Positions 28,527 through 37,974 of a stretch of 64,000 nucleotides of DNA are shown piece after piece. Every line of letters starts with the position of its first letter. Position 1 is the stretch's first letter. The notes below the pieces were generated by a model. It was not told the origin of the DNA. It saw only the letters and a program-made list of their open reading frames with translations, and made no database searches. Source of the DNA: JBDKVA01 sp039679375 (GTDB lineage: Bacteria > Bacillota > Clostridia > Acetivibrionales > DTU013); NCBI GenBank assembly GCA_039679375.1, contig JBDKVA010000207.1, positions 1 through 64,000 on the forward strand. The letters are read 5' to 3'. Made by a program: the position numbers and the translations under genes.

Positions 28527-29341
28527 AAAATGGCATTGCTATGAAAATATTAATCTTTGCATTTATCGCAGTGCTGATGATACTTTATATCTTCCCTCTC
28601 TTATATGCACTGAACATTTCTCTCATGTCAAAGCTTGACTATATGAATAATCCCTCGTCTTTATTAAAATCAGTACATTTTTCCAATTATGTTACGGCGT
28701 TTAAAAAAGCGAATTTCGGCGCTTATATTGGAAATAGTGTTTTTTACCTGGCCGTATGCACTGTGGCATCCATATTGATGGCTGTATTTCTTGCCTTTCC
28801 GGTCTCAAGGTCTTATTTTAAGCTGACAGGTTTCATCTATGCGCTGTTTTTAGCAGGAATGTTCCTACCGGATGGAACCATACCGCAGTTCCAGTTTATA
28901 TTAAAGCTTCATCTTTACAACACCCGTCTGGGCTACATGCTGGGACTTATGGGCGGAGGCGGAATACCGCTGTTTTTCTTTACGGCGTACATCAAAAATA
29001 TTCCGAAGGAATTCGATGAGGCGGCTTCCATCGATGGATGCGGCTATTTCAGGTATGTTTTTCAGATGCTGATACCGATGATAAAGCCTGCTATTGCTTC
29101 CATGGCGGTTTTATCAGCTGTGAATGTGTGGAATGATATTATCAGGGCCATGATTTATCTGTCGACACCTGCCTATTATCCGGTTTCGAGAGGACTTTGG
29201 GCATTCCAGGGACAGTACCAGGTGGATACGACGCTGCAAATGGCCGCTCTTATTATGATTGCAGCGCCGATCGTCATTCTTTATATTTTCCTGCAGCGTT
29301 ACATTATTGACGGTGTTGTGGCAGGGGCGATCAAGGCATAG
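28523..29341 (+). CDS. ABC sugar permease 2B
   Basis: 272 residues from the ATG at 28523, which overlaps the previous stop (ATGA) and follows GGGAGG; the longer frame from 28442 lies inside permease 2A and is not supported. Six membrane helices; EAA loop EAASIDGCGYFRYVFQMLIP. MalG-type partner of permease 2A. Confidence 0.92.
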   Translation: MKNGIAMKILIFAFIAVLMILYIFPLLYALNISLMSKLDYMNNPSSLLKSVHFSNYVTAFKKANFGAYIGNSVFYLAVCTVASILMAVFLAFPVSRSYFKLTGFIYALFLAGMFLPDGTIPQFQFILKLHLYNTRLGYMLGLMGGGGIPLFFFTAYIKNIPKEFDEAASIDGCGYFRYVFQMLIPMIKPAIASMAVLSAVNVWNDIIRAMIYLSTPAYYPVSRGLWAFQGQYQVDTTLQMAALIMIAAPIVILYIFLQRYIIDGVVAGAIKA

Positions 29342-29373
29342 CGCCGGATACTTTAAAAATATATATTTATTAC

Positions 29374-29399
29374 ACTTCCTTGGAAGTATACGGTATAAT
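29374..29399 (+). promoter_or_regulatory. Possible promoter/operator before binding protein 3
   Basis: A consensus TATAAT (29394-29399) lacks a good -35. Just upstream, ACTTCC-TT-GGAAGT forms a short palindrome that could be a regulator site. About 65 bases before the next start. Confidence 0.35.
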
Positions 29400-29462
29400 G
29401 AATTGTATATATAAATATATTAGCCATGCTTGCGGTAGATTAGTCCGGATCGGAGGGGTGGA

Positions 29463-30815
29463 ATGAGAAGTGTTTTCCAAAAAAGGATGGTTGTCATTCC
29501 CGTCGTATTGCTGATGATTGCTATAACGGCATGCAGCAGCTCTATACCGGCAATTTTCGATAAGGATGCCGGAAATATGGCTGAAAACAGTAACGTCCAA
29601 ACCCGGGACGGGCAGATAACACTTAAGCTATGGCATTTATGGGTGACGGATGCGGACTCCAATAAAAAACCCTTCTTAAAGGTGATAAATGAATGGAATG
29701 CTGCAAATCCCCATATTCAAATTGAGGCAGAAGCAACTGAAAATGAGATTTACAAGAACAGGATCAAGACAGCTATTGCCGTTAATGAGGCGCCGGACAT
29801 TTTCTATTCCTGGGGAGCGGGTTTTGCAAAACCGTTTGTTGACGCCGGTAAAGTTTTGCCTCTTGACAGGTATTTGAATGATGGCACAAAAGATAAGCTG
29901 ATTCCGGGCAGTCTGGACAATTTCACTTACGACGGCAAGGTATACGGGCTTCCCATTTTTATTATCGCAGGGGTTTTCTACTGCAACAAAGAGTTGTTTG
30001 ACAAATATGGCATCAAAATACCTGATAGCTTCAACGAATTGACAGACGCGGTAAAAGCATTCAAGGAGAAGGGCATTGTTCCGATGGCTGTAGGTGAAAA
30101 GGACGGCTGGACGGGAATGTTCTATCAGAATATCCTGGCAATCAGAACAGCAGGAATCAATATGTGCAATCAAGCGCTGAGCAAGCAGGCATCCTTTGAC
30201 AGGCCAGAATTTGCCGAATCTGCGCAAAGGCTTGTCGAGCTGATCAAAGCCGGTGCGTTTGACAGCCGGTGCATGAGTATGACAAGGGATGAAGCCGAGG
30301 AAAATTTCAAAAATGGAAAATGCGCCATGTATTATAATGGAAGCTGGGTTGCCGGCTCACTTGATGAAGACGGCTGTCCGGTAAAAGATAAAATCATTGT
30401 TAAAAACTTTCCCGTACTGGAAAATGCCAAAGGAGATTCAAATGGCTTCCTCGGAGGGGCTATCGACACATTTATGATAAATGCCGATACGAAATATAAG
30501 GATGAAGCGGTAAAAGCCCTGAAAACGATAGATGAGAATTTCAGCAGGGAAAGCTACCTTGCAGGCGCAAGCCAACCGGCCTGGAATGTTTCCATGGATG
30601 AGACCCGGATCAGCCCGCTGGCGGCAGAGGTATCGAAGCTTTTAAAAAGCAGCACCGGATTTGTGCTGGCATGGGATACGTTTTTGCCCGGGCTGGAGGC
30701 ACAGGCACATATCAATCTCGTTACGGATATTTTCGCCGGAAGGCGCATACCTGAAGATTTCACACGTGAAATGCAAAAACTGAACGAGACTGCAGCTGCT
30801 ACTGCAGAAAATTGA
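29463..30815 (+). CDS. Orphan ABC sugar-binding lipoprotein 3
   Basis: 450 residues; signal peptide with lipobox ITACSSS, then a family-1 binding fold (ITLKLWHLWVTDADSN start; KCAMYYNGSWVAGSL). No permease genes follow; the next gene, 15 bases on, is a GH94-like enzyme. It may feed one of the two importers upstream or act as a sugar-presenting subunit for signalling. GGAGGGG precedes the ATG. Confidence 0.9.
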   Translation: MRSVFQKRMVVIPVVLLMIAITACSSSIPAIFDKDAGNMAENSNVQTRDGQITLKLWHLWVTDADSNKKPFLKVINEWNAANPHIQIEAEATENEIYKNRIKTAIAVNEAPDIFYSWGAGFAKPFVDAGKVLPLDRYLNDGTKDKLIPGSLDNFTYDGKVYGLPIFIIAGVFYCNKELFDKYGIKIPDSFNELTDAVKAFKEKGIVPMAVGEKDGWTGMFYQNILAIRTAGINMCNQALSKQASFDRPEFAESAQRLVELIKAGAFDSRCMSMTRDEAEENFKNGKCAMYYNGSWVAGSLDEDGCPVKDKIIVKNFPVLENAKGDSNGFLGGAIDTFMINADTKYKDEAVKALKTIDENFSRESYLAGASQPAWNVSMDETRISPLAAEVSKLLKSSTGFVLAWDTFLPGLEAQAHINLVTDIFAGRRIPEDFTREMQKLNETAAATAEN

Positions 30816-30830
30816 CAAGAGGTCTTTAAA

Positions 30831-33575
30831 ATGAAACAGGACTTTGGAAGCAGATTTGAATTTCTGGATCAAAACGGAACATTCCGTTTTATGAACCCTT
30901 TCAACATACATGAGCTTTATTTACCGCTTTGCAACGAAGCTGGCCTGATGTCCTCCGTCACACCTGCGCTTCATGGGGATATCAAAACGGATCAGCATCA
31001 TTTTATCATGCAGCCCGTAACGATCGAAGACCTTCATAATTCAAAAGCTTCAAGGAATTTCTGGTTCCATGTCCACGGAGAGGGAGCATGGTCTGCTGCA
31101 GGAAATTCAGCGCGGCAGAATTCTTTAATATATGATGGGAGCTATGAAATAACGAGGACGGTTGAAGCGGGTTTGCTCTGGCATAAGCTGACCTATCACG
31201 ACAGCAGCAGTGCTTTAACATCGGAAATTCTAAGCTTTGTACCTGTTAATGAAGACAGGGTGGAAGTCATGTATGTCACGGTAATCAACAGCGGCAGCAA
31301 AGATGTCTGTGTCACCCCCACCTCGGCTATTCCGCTGTATGGAAGGTCAGCCGACAATGTCCGGGATCACCGGCATGTGACTTCTTTGGTCAACCGCATC
31401 GGTCTGCACCGCTATGGAGTATCCATGAAGCCGGTGATTGTCTTTGATGAGCGTGGTCACAGGTATAACCATACGATTTTCTTTGTTTTTGGATGTGAAC
31501 AGGACGGGACGCTTCCGGTTGGCAGCATACCATCCGCTCACGATTTCATTGGGAAAGCGGGAAGTTATGACTGGCCGGAAGCAGTCGCCGGAAATGCGGG
31601 CTTACAGGAGTATGCCGGCGAGCAGCTTAACGGCAGGGAGTGCGTAGGAGCGCTGCGGTTCAGAGATGCCGTACTGTCACCGGGAGATCAGAAGGATTAC
31701 ATCATCCTGATCGGGACATGTGATGATTCCGCCAATACGGATACTGTTTTTGAACGTTACAATACCAAAGATAAAGTAATGAAATTACTTCAGGCGAATA
31801 AGGATCACTGGAACAGTATTGCAAATAGCACTACATACGGATCAGGCCTGAAGGATTTCTCAAACTGGATGAAATGGGTGAATATCCAGCCTGTACTAAG
31901 AAAAATATACGGCTGCTCCTTTTTACCGCACCATGATTATGGAAAAGGAGGCCGGGGATGGCGCGATCTGTGGCAGGATTGCCTGTCGCTGATCATTGGT
32001 GATCCGGATGGAGTAAGGGATCTGCTGATCACCAATTTCGGCGGGGTCAGGGTGGATGGTACAAACGCAACGATCATTGGTACAAAAACAGGTGAATTTG
32101 TTGCAGACAGGAATAATATCGCAAGGGTTTGGATGGATCACGGCTGCTGGCCTTATATCACAACAAAGCTTTACATTGACCAGAGCGGCGACTTTTCAAT
32201 TCTGCTGGAGAGGCAGCCCTACTTCAGGGATTCACTGGTAATGAGGGCAGCGCAAAGGGATGTCCTGTGGAAAGACAGCCAGGGATTAAATTTGAAGACA
32301 AAAGATGGGGGAATTTATCAGGGGACGGTCCTGGAGCATTTGCTGGTGCAGCATTTATGCGCGTTTTTTAATGTTGGCGGACACAACATGATCAGGCTTG
32401 AAGGCGCAGACTGGAACGATACGCTCGATATGGCGCGGGAACATGGGGAAAGCGTGGCGTTCTCCGCTTTGTACGCCGGCAACCTGATCAGCCTGTGGGG
32501 GCTGCTGCTTAAGATGAAAGAAGAGCTTGGAATCGACCGTATAGAGGTGTTCCAAGAGCTAAAGCTCCTGTTGGATTCTATTTCGGGAGAAACACAATAC
32601 AATAAGCCTGAATATAAGATATCGCAGCTTGCCGCCTATCTGGAAGCGGTAAACACAAGTATAGCGGGGACAAAAGCTTTTGTCGAAATTGCAGATCTTT
32701 CAAGAGACCTGAGGGTAAAGGGCGAATGGTTAAACAAGCGTATCCGGGAGTATGAATGGATCAGGACCGCAAGCGGGGATGGCTTCTTCAATGGTTATTA
32801 CAATAATGAAGGGCAGAGAGTGGACGGGGAGCATGAAGGTGAAGTGATCATGAATCTTACTGCCCAGGTTTTCACAGCGATGTACGGCCTGGCAACGGAT
32901 GAGCAGGTTGCCGCGGGTTACCAGTCGTGCCGCAGGTATCTGAAGGATGCTTCAACGGGCGGGTATAGGCTGAATACGGACCTCGGGAGCAACAGGCTCA
33001 ACTTCGGAAGATGCTTTTCATTCGCCTATGGAGAAAAAGAAAATGGCTCTGTCTTCTGTCATATGGTTGTTATTTATTCTTACGCTTTATATAAAAGAGG
33101 TTTTGTTCATGAAGCTTATGAAGTTTTCAGGTCTTTATACGACCTTTCCTCCGATGTTGAAAAAAGTGGCATTTATCCGGGAATCCCCGAGTATTTCAAT
33201 CTCAGCGGCAAAGGCATGTACCATTACCTTACCGGGTCAGCCAGCTGGACGTCTCTTCTTGTGCTTACAGAAATGTACGGGGTAAGGGGAGAATATGGTG
33301 AGTTAGTGATCGAGCCAAAGTTAATGGCCGAACAGTTCGATCATGATGGTCGAGCACTTGTATCGGCATGGTTTGCAGGCAGAAAAGTAAATGTTAAATA
33401 TCAAAACAGCAAAAGGCTGGATTATTTAGATTACATGATTGCAAAGGCAGCAGTGAACGGGATTGACATTTCCGGAATGATCCGTGACGGCGTCGTCCGT
33501 ATACCAAAAGACATTGGCAGGGCGGAAACGAACCAGGGAAAAGCAGATCTGGATATCGTGCTGGAACTGGGATAG
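30831..33575 (+). CDS. GH94-like glycoside phosphorylase
   Basis: 914 residues, cytoplasmic (no signal peptide). An N-terminal beta-sandwich (NPFNIHELYLPL, FWFHVHGEG) is followed by an alpha-barrel with GWRDLWQDCLSL (~380-392) and EGADWNDTLDMA (Asp 527 in DWND, the segment holding the catalytic acid in GH94 enzymes), plus the late YLTGSASWTSLL block. GH94 enzymes split beta-glucosidic or chitobiosyl bonds with phosphate, yielding a sugar 1-phosphate and saving ATP. The exact disaccharide is not deducible; length is above typical cellobiose phosphorylases. Linked by 15 bases to binding protein 3. Confidence 0.85.
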   Translation: MKQDFGSRFEFLDQNGTFRFMNPFNIHELYLPLCNEAGLMSSVTPALHGDIKTDQHHFIMQPVTIEDLHNSKASRNFWFHVHGEGAWSAAGNSARQNSLIYDGSYEITRTVEAGLLWHKLTYHDSSSALTSEILSFVPVNEDRVEVMYVTVINSGSKDVCVTPTSAIPLYGRSADNVRDHRHVTSLVNRIGLHRYGVSMKPVIVFDERGHRYNHTIFFVFGCEQDGTLPVGSIPSAHDFIGKAGSYDWPEAVAGNAGLQEYAGEQLNGRECVGALRFRDAVLSPGDQKDYIILIGTCDDSANTDTVFERYNTKDKVMKLLQANKDHWNSIANSTTYGSGLKDFSNWMKWVNIQPVLRKIYGCSFLPHHDYGKGGRGWRDLWQDCLSLIIGDPDGVRDLLITNFGGVRVDGTNATIIGTKTGEFVADRNNIARVWMDHGCWPYITTKLYIDQSGDFSILLERQPYFRDSLVMRAAQRDVLWKDSQGLNLKTKDGGIYQGTVLEHLLVQHLCAFFNVGGHNMIRLEGADWNDTLDMAREHGESVAFSALYAGNLISLWGLLLKMKEELGIDRIEVFQELKLLLDSISGETQYNKPEYKISQLAAYLEAVNTSIAGTKAFVEIADLSRDLRVKGEWLNKRIREYEWIRTASGDGFFNGYYNNEGQRVDGEHEGEVIMNLTAQVFTAMYGLATDEQVAAGYQSCRRYLKDASTGGYRLNTDLGSNRLNFGRCFSFAYGEKENGSVFCHMVVIYSYALYKRGFVHEAYEVFRSLYDLSSDVEKSGIYPGIPEYFNLSGKGMYHYLTGSASWTSLLVLTEMYGVRGEYGELVIEPKLMAEQFDHDGRALVSAWFAGRKVNVKYQNSKRLDYLDYMIAKAAVNGIDISGMIRDGVVRIPKDIGRAETNQGKADLDIVLELG

Positions 33576-33599
33576 TGTAAAAAGGGAAGTGAGTGCAGG

Positions 33600-34040
33600 A
33601 TGGGAGCAAAACAGATCCGATTTATCACCAGGGAGACGTTTGCCGGATATGGGACCGTAATTGAATTGAAACCGGATAGCCGGGATGGGTGGGAGATCGT
33701 AGTAAAAGTTGAAAACAGCGGCTGGAGGATAGCGGTACTGGAATTTTCCCGGCATACGGCAAGTATACTGGAAAATCATCCGCAGTCAAAGGAAAGCTTT
33801 GAGCCTCTGTACGGCACTGCTCTGCTTATTGTGGCTGAGAACAATGCACCGGACAGCTTTGAAGTTTTCCTTCTTGATAAGCCGGTGTGCCTTTTTGAAG
33901 GGGTATGGCACCAGGTGATATCACTGTCGCAAGTTTCATGCGTTAAAATAACAGAGAATCTTGAGGTGGCATGTGAGTTCCATGATCTTGGGGACGAAGT
34001 CACAGCTTGCGTCAATACCGCTTTACTCTGCCAGGTATGA
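33600..34040 (+). CDS. AllA-like (ureidoglycolate lyase fold) cupin protein
   Basis: 146 residues. Segments such as FAGYGTVIEL, LENHPQSKESFEP and CLFEGVWHQVISL match the layout of ureidoglycolate lyase-type cupins, including the pattern around VWH. No allantoin genes are nearby, and its place directly after the phosphorylase (24 bases) suggests a carbohydrate role, for example sugar-acid or epimer handling. Function is not assigned. AGTGAGTGCAGG precedes the ATG. Confidence 0.7.
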   Translation: MGAKQIRFITRETFAGYGTVIELKPDSRDGWEIVVKVENSGWRIAVLEFSRHTASILENHPQSKESFEPLYGTALLIVAENNAPDSFEVFLLDKPVCLFEGVWHQVISLSQVSCVKITENLEVACEFHDLGDEVTACVNTALLCQV

Positions 34041-34072
34041 CAAAAACAGGCAATAAATATTGTATATAAGTG

Positions 34073-34101
34073 TTGAATAATAATAACAGCTGGTAGATAA
34101 T
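34073..34101 (+). promoter_or_regulatory. Candidate sigma-A promoter for second kinase/regulator pair
   Basis: TTGAAT (34073-34078), 17-base spacer, GATAAT (34096-34101), 75 bases before the kinase start. Confidence 0.45.
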
Positions 34102-34175
34102 ATTTATAAACGGAAGATTTATTCCGCGATGCGTGATTTGGCTGTAAGCGGCTGTTACTGCGGGGTAGAAGTGGT

Positions 34176-36032
34176 ATGAGTGCAAACAGTATGCCTGCAA
34201 AAATTAGGGATACCTTTCTTAACTTAAAAATCAGCACAAAAATCATGCTCTTTTATTTAGTGCTTCTCATTTTTTCAGTTGTTTTGAGCAGTGTCCTATA
34301 CCAGAAAATTTATTCCAACATTATGTCAGGTAAAGTAAGCGAGGTTTCTCTCCAAACCTTGTATTCCATTAATTCAAATATTGATTCGATGATCGGAAAT
34401 TCGAAAAACCTTTCTAAAATCATTATTGCAAGCGATGCCGTGCAAAAGGCGCTTAACGGCAAAGCTGATTACACGAATACAGCAGAGCCGGTCCAGTCGG
34501 ATTCCAGACAGGAAAACGATTTTGGCGCAATTAACTCGGCAAATCTGGATGCGCAAAGATCTATTACAGCCTATGTTTCAGAATTAATTGAAGGATTTCC
34601 GTTTATTTCATCCATTTATATATTTGATAAAGCAAGCCAAAGGTACGGTATTGACAAACAGCAGCTTAAGAGTCTGAGAAAAAACGATATCAGTCTGGTA
34701 AGCTGGTATCAGGACGCAGTATCGGCAAAGGGCGGCTATATATTGAGGCAGAATGCAGGAGATGCATTTTATGATACCGGCAGTGAAAAATATTTATCGC
34801 TGATCAGAGTAATCAATGATATCGACAGCCAGAAGCCGATCGGGATATTGATATTGAATATTCCTGAGAACTCTTTCATCAATTCCTACAAGGACATCAT
34901 TAATAAATATGATACGGACATCATGATCGTTGACAGGAAAGGGCAGAGCATCGTAAATTTCAGGAACTTTGATCCTATAGATACCGGCAGGCTGATCAAG
35001 AATTCAAATAACGGTGAAACAGGATCAATAAAGGAGAAAATAGGCAGTACGGAATATCTGATATCGTATTTGAATATTCGCAAATATGAATGGAGGATTT
35101 TTAGTGTCATGCCATTTAACGAACTCTCAAAGGAATCCAGGATCTTCAGTGTAATTGCCTTTGTCGTGATAGCAATCAACAGTCTGTTCCTTTTCCTTGG
35201 CTCCATCATTATATCCAGAATGATTACGATCCCTTTGAAGAAATTGTTGAAATCAATGAAAAGCATTGAGAAGGGTGAATTCAAAAAGGTCGATATCAAA
35301 GCAGGGAAAGATGAAATCGGCAAGCTAAGGGATGGATACAACATAATGATCACCGAGATCCAGAACCTGATCGAAAGATTGGTAGAGGACCAGAGGATGC
35401 AGCGCAAAGCAGAGCTTGAAGTGCTGCAGGCCCAGATTAAGCCGCATTTTCTTTATAACACGTTTGATGCGATCAGCTCACTTGCGCTTTCGGGAAAAAA
35501 TACCGAGGTCTACAGGGTAATGAAAGCGCTCGGCAGCTATTACAGGGCAAGCCTTAATAAAGGAAGTGAAGTGATCACAATCGGAGAGGAAATTGAAATC
35601 GTACGAAATTATTTAACGATCCAGCAGGTGAGGTATGGAGATATTTTTTCCATAGATTACGATATTGATGAACGGACAACAAAGGTAAAAATATTAAAGC
35701 TGGTTCTGCAGCCTCTTGTTGAAAATGCTCTCTACCATGGAATCAAGCCAAAGGGTGAGAACGGTACGATTTCGATTACAACGAAATACTACAATAATTT
35801 TGTCATATTAACGATTGAAGACGACGGCGTCGGAATGGATGAAGAGGATGTACAGAAAATAATGAGCGGGAACCAGGGAGACAAAAAAGTTAGCTTCGGC
35901 CTGTGGGGCACGATTGAGAGGCTCAGGATATTTTACAATGAAGAGGATCTGTTTTTTATTGAGAGCAAAAAAAATGCCGGAACAAGGATCATCATCAATA
36001 TACCGGTAAAAGGAGAGAATGAAAATGCCTGA
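34176..36032 (+). CDS. YesM-family sensor histidine kinase 2
   Basis: 618 residues: membrane helix (~24-45), a large extracellular sensing region, second membrane helix (~325-350), HAMP, then QIKPHFLYNTFDAI (His about 423) and an HATPase domain (LVENALYHGI, EDDGVGMDEED, GLWGTIERL). It is a paralogue of the kinase at 19133 but well diverged. It overlaps the next regulator gene, its partner, and lies downstream of the phosphorylase, so it probably senses the same sugar group. Confidence 0.93.
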   Translation: MSANSMPAKIRDTFLNLKISTKIMLFYLVLLIFSVVLSSVLYQKIYSNIMSGKVSEVSLQTLYSINSNIDSMIGNSKNLSKIIIASDAVQKALNGKADYTNTAEPVQSDSRQENDFGAINSANLDAQRSITAYVSELIEGFPFISSIYIFDKASQRYGIDKQQLKSLRKNDISLVSWYQDAVSAKGGYILRQNAGDAFYDTGSEKYLSLIRVINDIDSQKPIGILILNIPENSFINSYKDIINKYDTDIMIVDRKGQSIVNFRNFDPIDTGRLIKNSNNGETGSIKEKIGSTEYLISYLNIRKYEWRIFSVMPFNELSKESRIFSVIAFVVIAINSLFLFLGSIIISRMITIPLKKLLKSMKSIEKGEFKKVDIKAGKDEIGKLRDGYNIMITEIQNLIERLVEDQRMQRKAELEVLQAQIKPHFLYNTFDAISSLALSGKNTEVYRVMKALGSYYRASLNKGSEVITIGEEIEIVRNYLTIQQVRYGDIFSIDYDIDERTTKVKILKLVLQPLVENALYHGIKPKGENGTISITTKYYNNFVILTIEDDGVGMDEEDVQKIMSGNQGDKKVSFGLWGTIERLRIFYNEEDLFFIESKKNAGTRIIINIPVKGENENA

Positions 36033-37674
36033 GGATCTTCTGAAAGTAGTTATAGTAGACGATGAACACCTTGTAAGGAATTTGCTTAAGAACTGTATTG
36101 ATTGGAAAGAGATAGGATATGAGATCGCAGGCGAGGCGTCCCATGCCCAGGAAGCGTTGGAGCTCGTTGAAAAGGTCAGCCCTGATGTTATCTTTACGGA
36201 TATTTGCATGCCCTATATCGACGGAATAGAGTTTGCCAGGATCGTAACCGAAAAATATCCTTTGTTGAAAATTGTTATTCTCACAGGATACGAAGAATTT
36301 GAATATGCCAAAAGGAGCATTAAAATAGGGATATCGGACTTTTTACTGAAGCCTGTCAACGATGATGAGATCAGAAAAGTAGCACTGAATATCCGAAAGA
36401 AAATCGAATCGGAAAAAAATCATCAGGCAGAGAATGACAGACTTAGAGAGCATTTGGAGGAAAATATGCCATACCTCATGGAAAAGCTCCTGAACGAATT
36501 GGTACAGTACAACCTGGAGAATGAGGATCTGAGGCGACGTCTGGACTATTTCAGGATGAAAATCAACCCGGGGTGGATCCAGGTTGCAATTATTGAGGTT
36601 TTTTATCCTGAAACCGGAACGGAGATTGGTGAAGAAGAAAAGCTTCTTTTGAGAATGCAGAGCGTGCAGATGATCCGGCGTTATTTCAAGGAGGATACAC
36701 AGATCCATATTTTTTGCGACAATAGCCAGCGAATTGTCATTTTAAACAGCGACAGTGAAATAGAGCTGATAGATTGCCTTGAAGAATTAAAGGCATTATT
36801 TATTAACAGTCTGAAATGTTATGTATGTATGGGCGTCGGAAACCTCTATCATGCTTTGGATAAAGCAAGGCTTTCCTATAAGGAAGCCTGCAATGCCCTG
36901 GATTATAAGGTCATAACAGGTAAAAACCAGATCATTCATTATTGCGATATTAATTTTCAGATGGCAGATCAATATCAGATACAAAATGAGCAGATCGAAT
37001 CTCTTGAATTTTTTCTGAAGGCAGGAATGGAGGCGAAGGCAATTGAGCTTCTGGATTCGATCTTCAATGAAAATAATCTTGGGCAGAGGGCAGACATTGA
37101 TACTTTGAGGGCGATTGCATCCAACATCGTTTCAGTTGTATTAAACGTAACAACCAAGATCGGGATACGTATTTCAGATGTGTTCATAAATAATACCCAG
37201 CCGTTTGACAAGGTATTCAAGCTTGATACCCTGCCTGACGTAAAAGGCTATCTGAAGAATCTGATCACATCAGCAATCAATACGATCGGACGTATTCAAA
37301 ACAAGAAAGTTAACCAGGCGGTCAGGCAGGTTGTTGACTATCTGCAGGAAAACCTTTCAAACAGCGAGCTTTCGCTAACCAATACAGCTAGAGTATTTTA
37401 CATGAATGCAAGTTACTTAAGCAGAATTTTCAAGCAGGAGACGGGACAGACATTCATAGAATACCTTACAAAGGAAAGAATGGAGAAAGCGATCAGCCTT
37501 ATGAAGGAAACGGATCTAAAAGCTTATCAGATTGCAGAAAAGGTAGGTATTGTCGATCCGCATTATTTCGGGATCTGTTTCAAAAAATTCACCGGAATGT
37601 CTGTCAATGATTTCAAGAGAGAGGATACGGATCGTATGCTCAGGCGGAAAGAATCATGTGGGTGTGCCGATTGA
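36025..37674 (+). CDS. AraC-type response regulator 2
   Basis: 549 residues from the ATG at 36025; an ATG at 36019 is too close to AGGAGAG. Receiver with VDDEH and phospho-Asp 59 (FTDICMPYIDG), a long middle, and a C-terminal AraC domain (~435-540; YMNASYLSRIFKQETG, GIVDPHYFGICFKKFTG). It overlaps the kinase gene by 8 bases. The tail after the HTH (RREDTDRM... MLRRKESCGCAD) is short and Cys-ending. Confidence 0.93.
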   Translation: MPEDLLKVVIVDDEHLVRNLLKNCIDWKEIGYEIAGEASHAQEALELVEKVSPDVIFTDICMPYIDGIEFARIVTEKYPLLKIVILTGYEEFEYAKRSIKIGISDFLLKPVNDDEIRKVALNIRKKIESEKNHQAENDRLREHLEENMPYLMEKLLNELVQYNLENEDLRRRLDYFRMKINPGWIQVAIIEVFYPETGTEIGEEEKLLLRMQSVQMIRRYFKEDTQIHIFCDNSQRIVILNSDSEIELIDCLEELKALFINSLKCYVCMGVGNLYHALDKARLSYKEACNALDYKVITGKNQIIHYCDINFQMADQYQIQNEQIESLEFFLKAGMEAKAIELLDSIFNENNLGQRADIDTLRAIASNIVSVVLNVTTKIGIRISDVFINNTQPFDKVFKLDTLPDVKGYLKNLITSAINTIGRIQNKKVNQAVRQVVDYLQENLSNSELSLTNTARVFYMNASYLSRIFKQETGQTFIEYLTKERMEKAISLMKETDLKAYQIAEKVGIVDPHYFGICFKKFTGMSVNDFKREDTDRMLRRKESCGCAD

Positions 37675-37769
37675 AGCATGCCAGTGCCGCCAACGAGGCA
37701 ATCAAAACCAAGGTACGCTGTACCGGCTGAAATACGGCGGCATTGAGGCTTAATAATTGTAATGCCATA

Positions 37770-37818
37770 GACGTTCTGTACAGGCAAAACAAATGTCTGC
37801 ATAGAACGTTCTTTTTTG
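37770..37818 (+). terminator. Rho-independent terminator after regulator 2
   Basis: ACGTTCTGTACAGGCA pairs (several G-U) with TGTCTGCATAGAACGT, followed by TCTTTTTTGTTT. It ends the sensor/regulator transcript and isolates the TPR-GGDEF cluster. Confidence 0.8.
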
Positions 37819-37974
37819 TTTAAATTATGCCGATATATGATTTGAGAAATAGAAAATGTGTAAATTGAATGTTATAATAAAGGTGTACATTAGTACTGCC
37901 GATTAGTGGATATTTGTATCACTGCCTTATATGAGAATTGTGTTTTACTATCATTCTACGAAAGGCTAAAATTT

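Noticed and set aside
33600..34040. Allantoin degradation enzyme
   Set aside because: The fold signature fits, but no purine-catabolism genes are nearby and the context is carbohydrate use.
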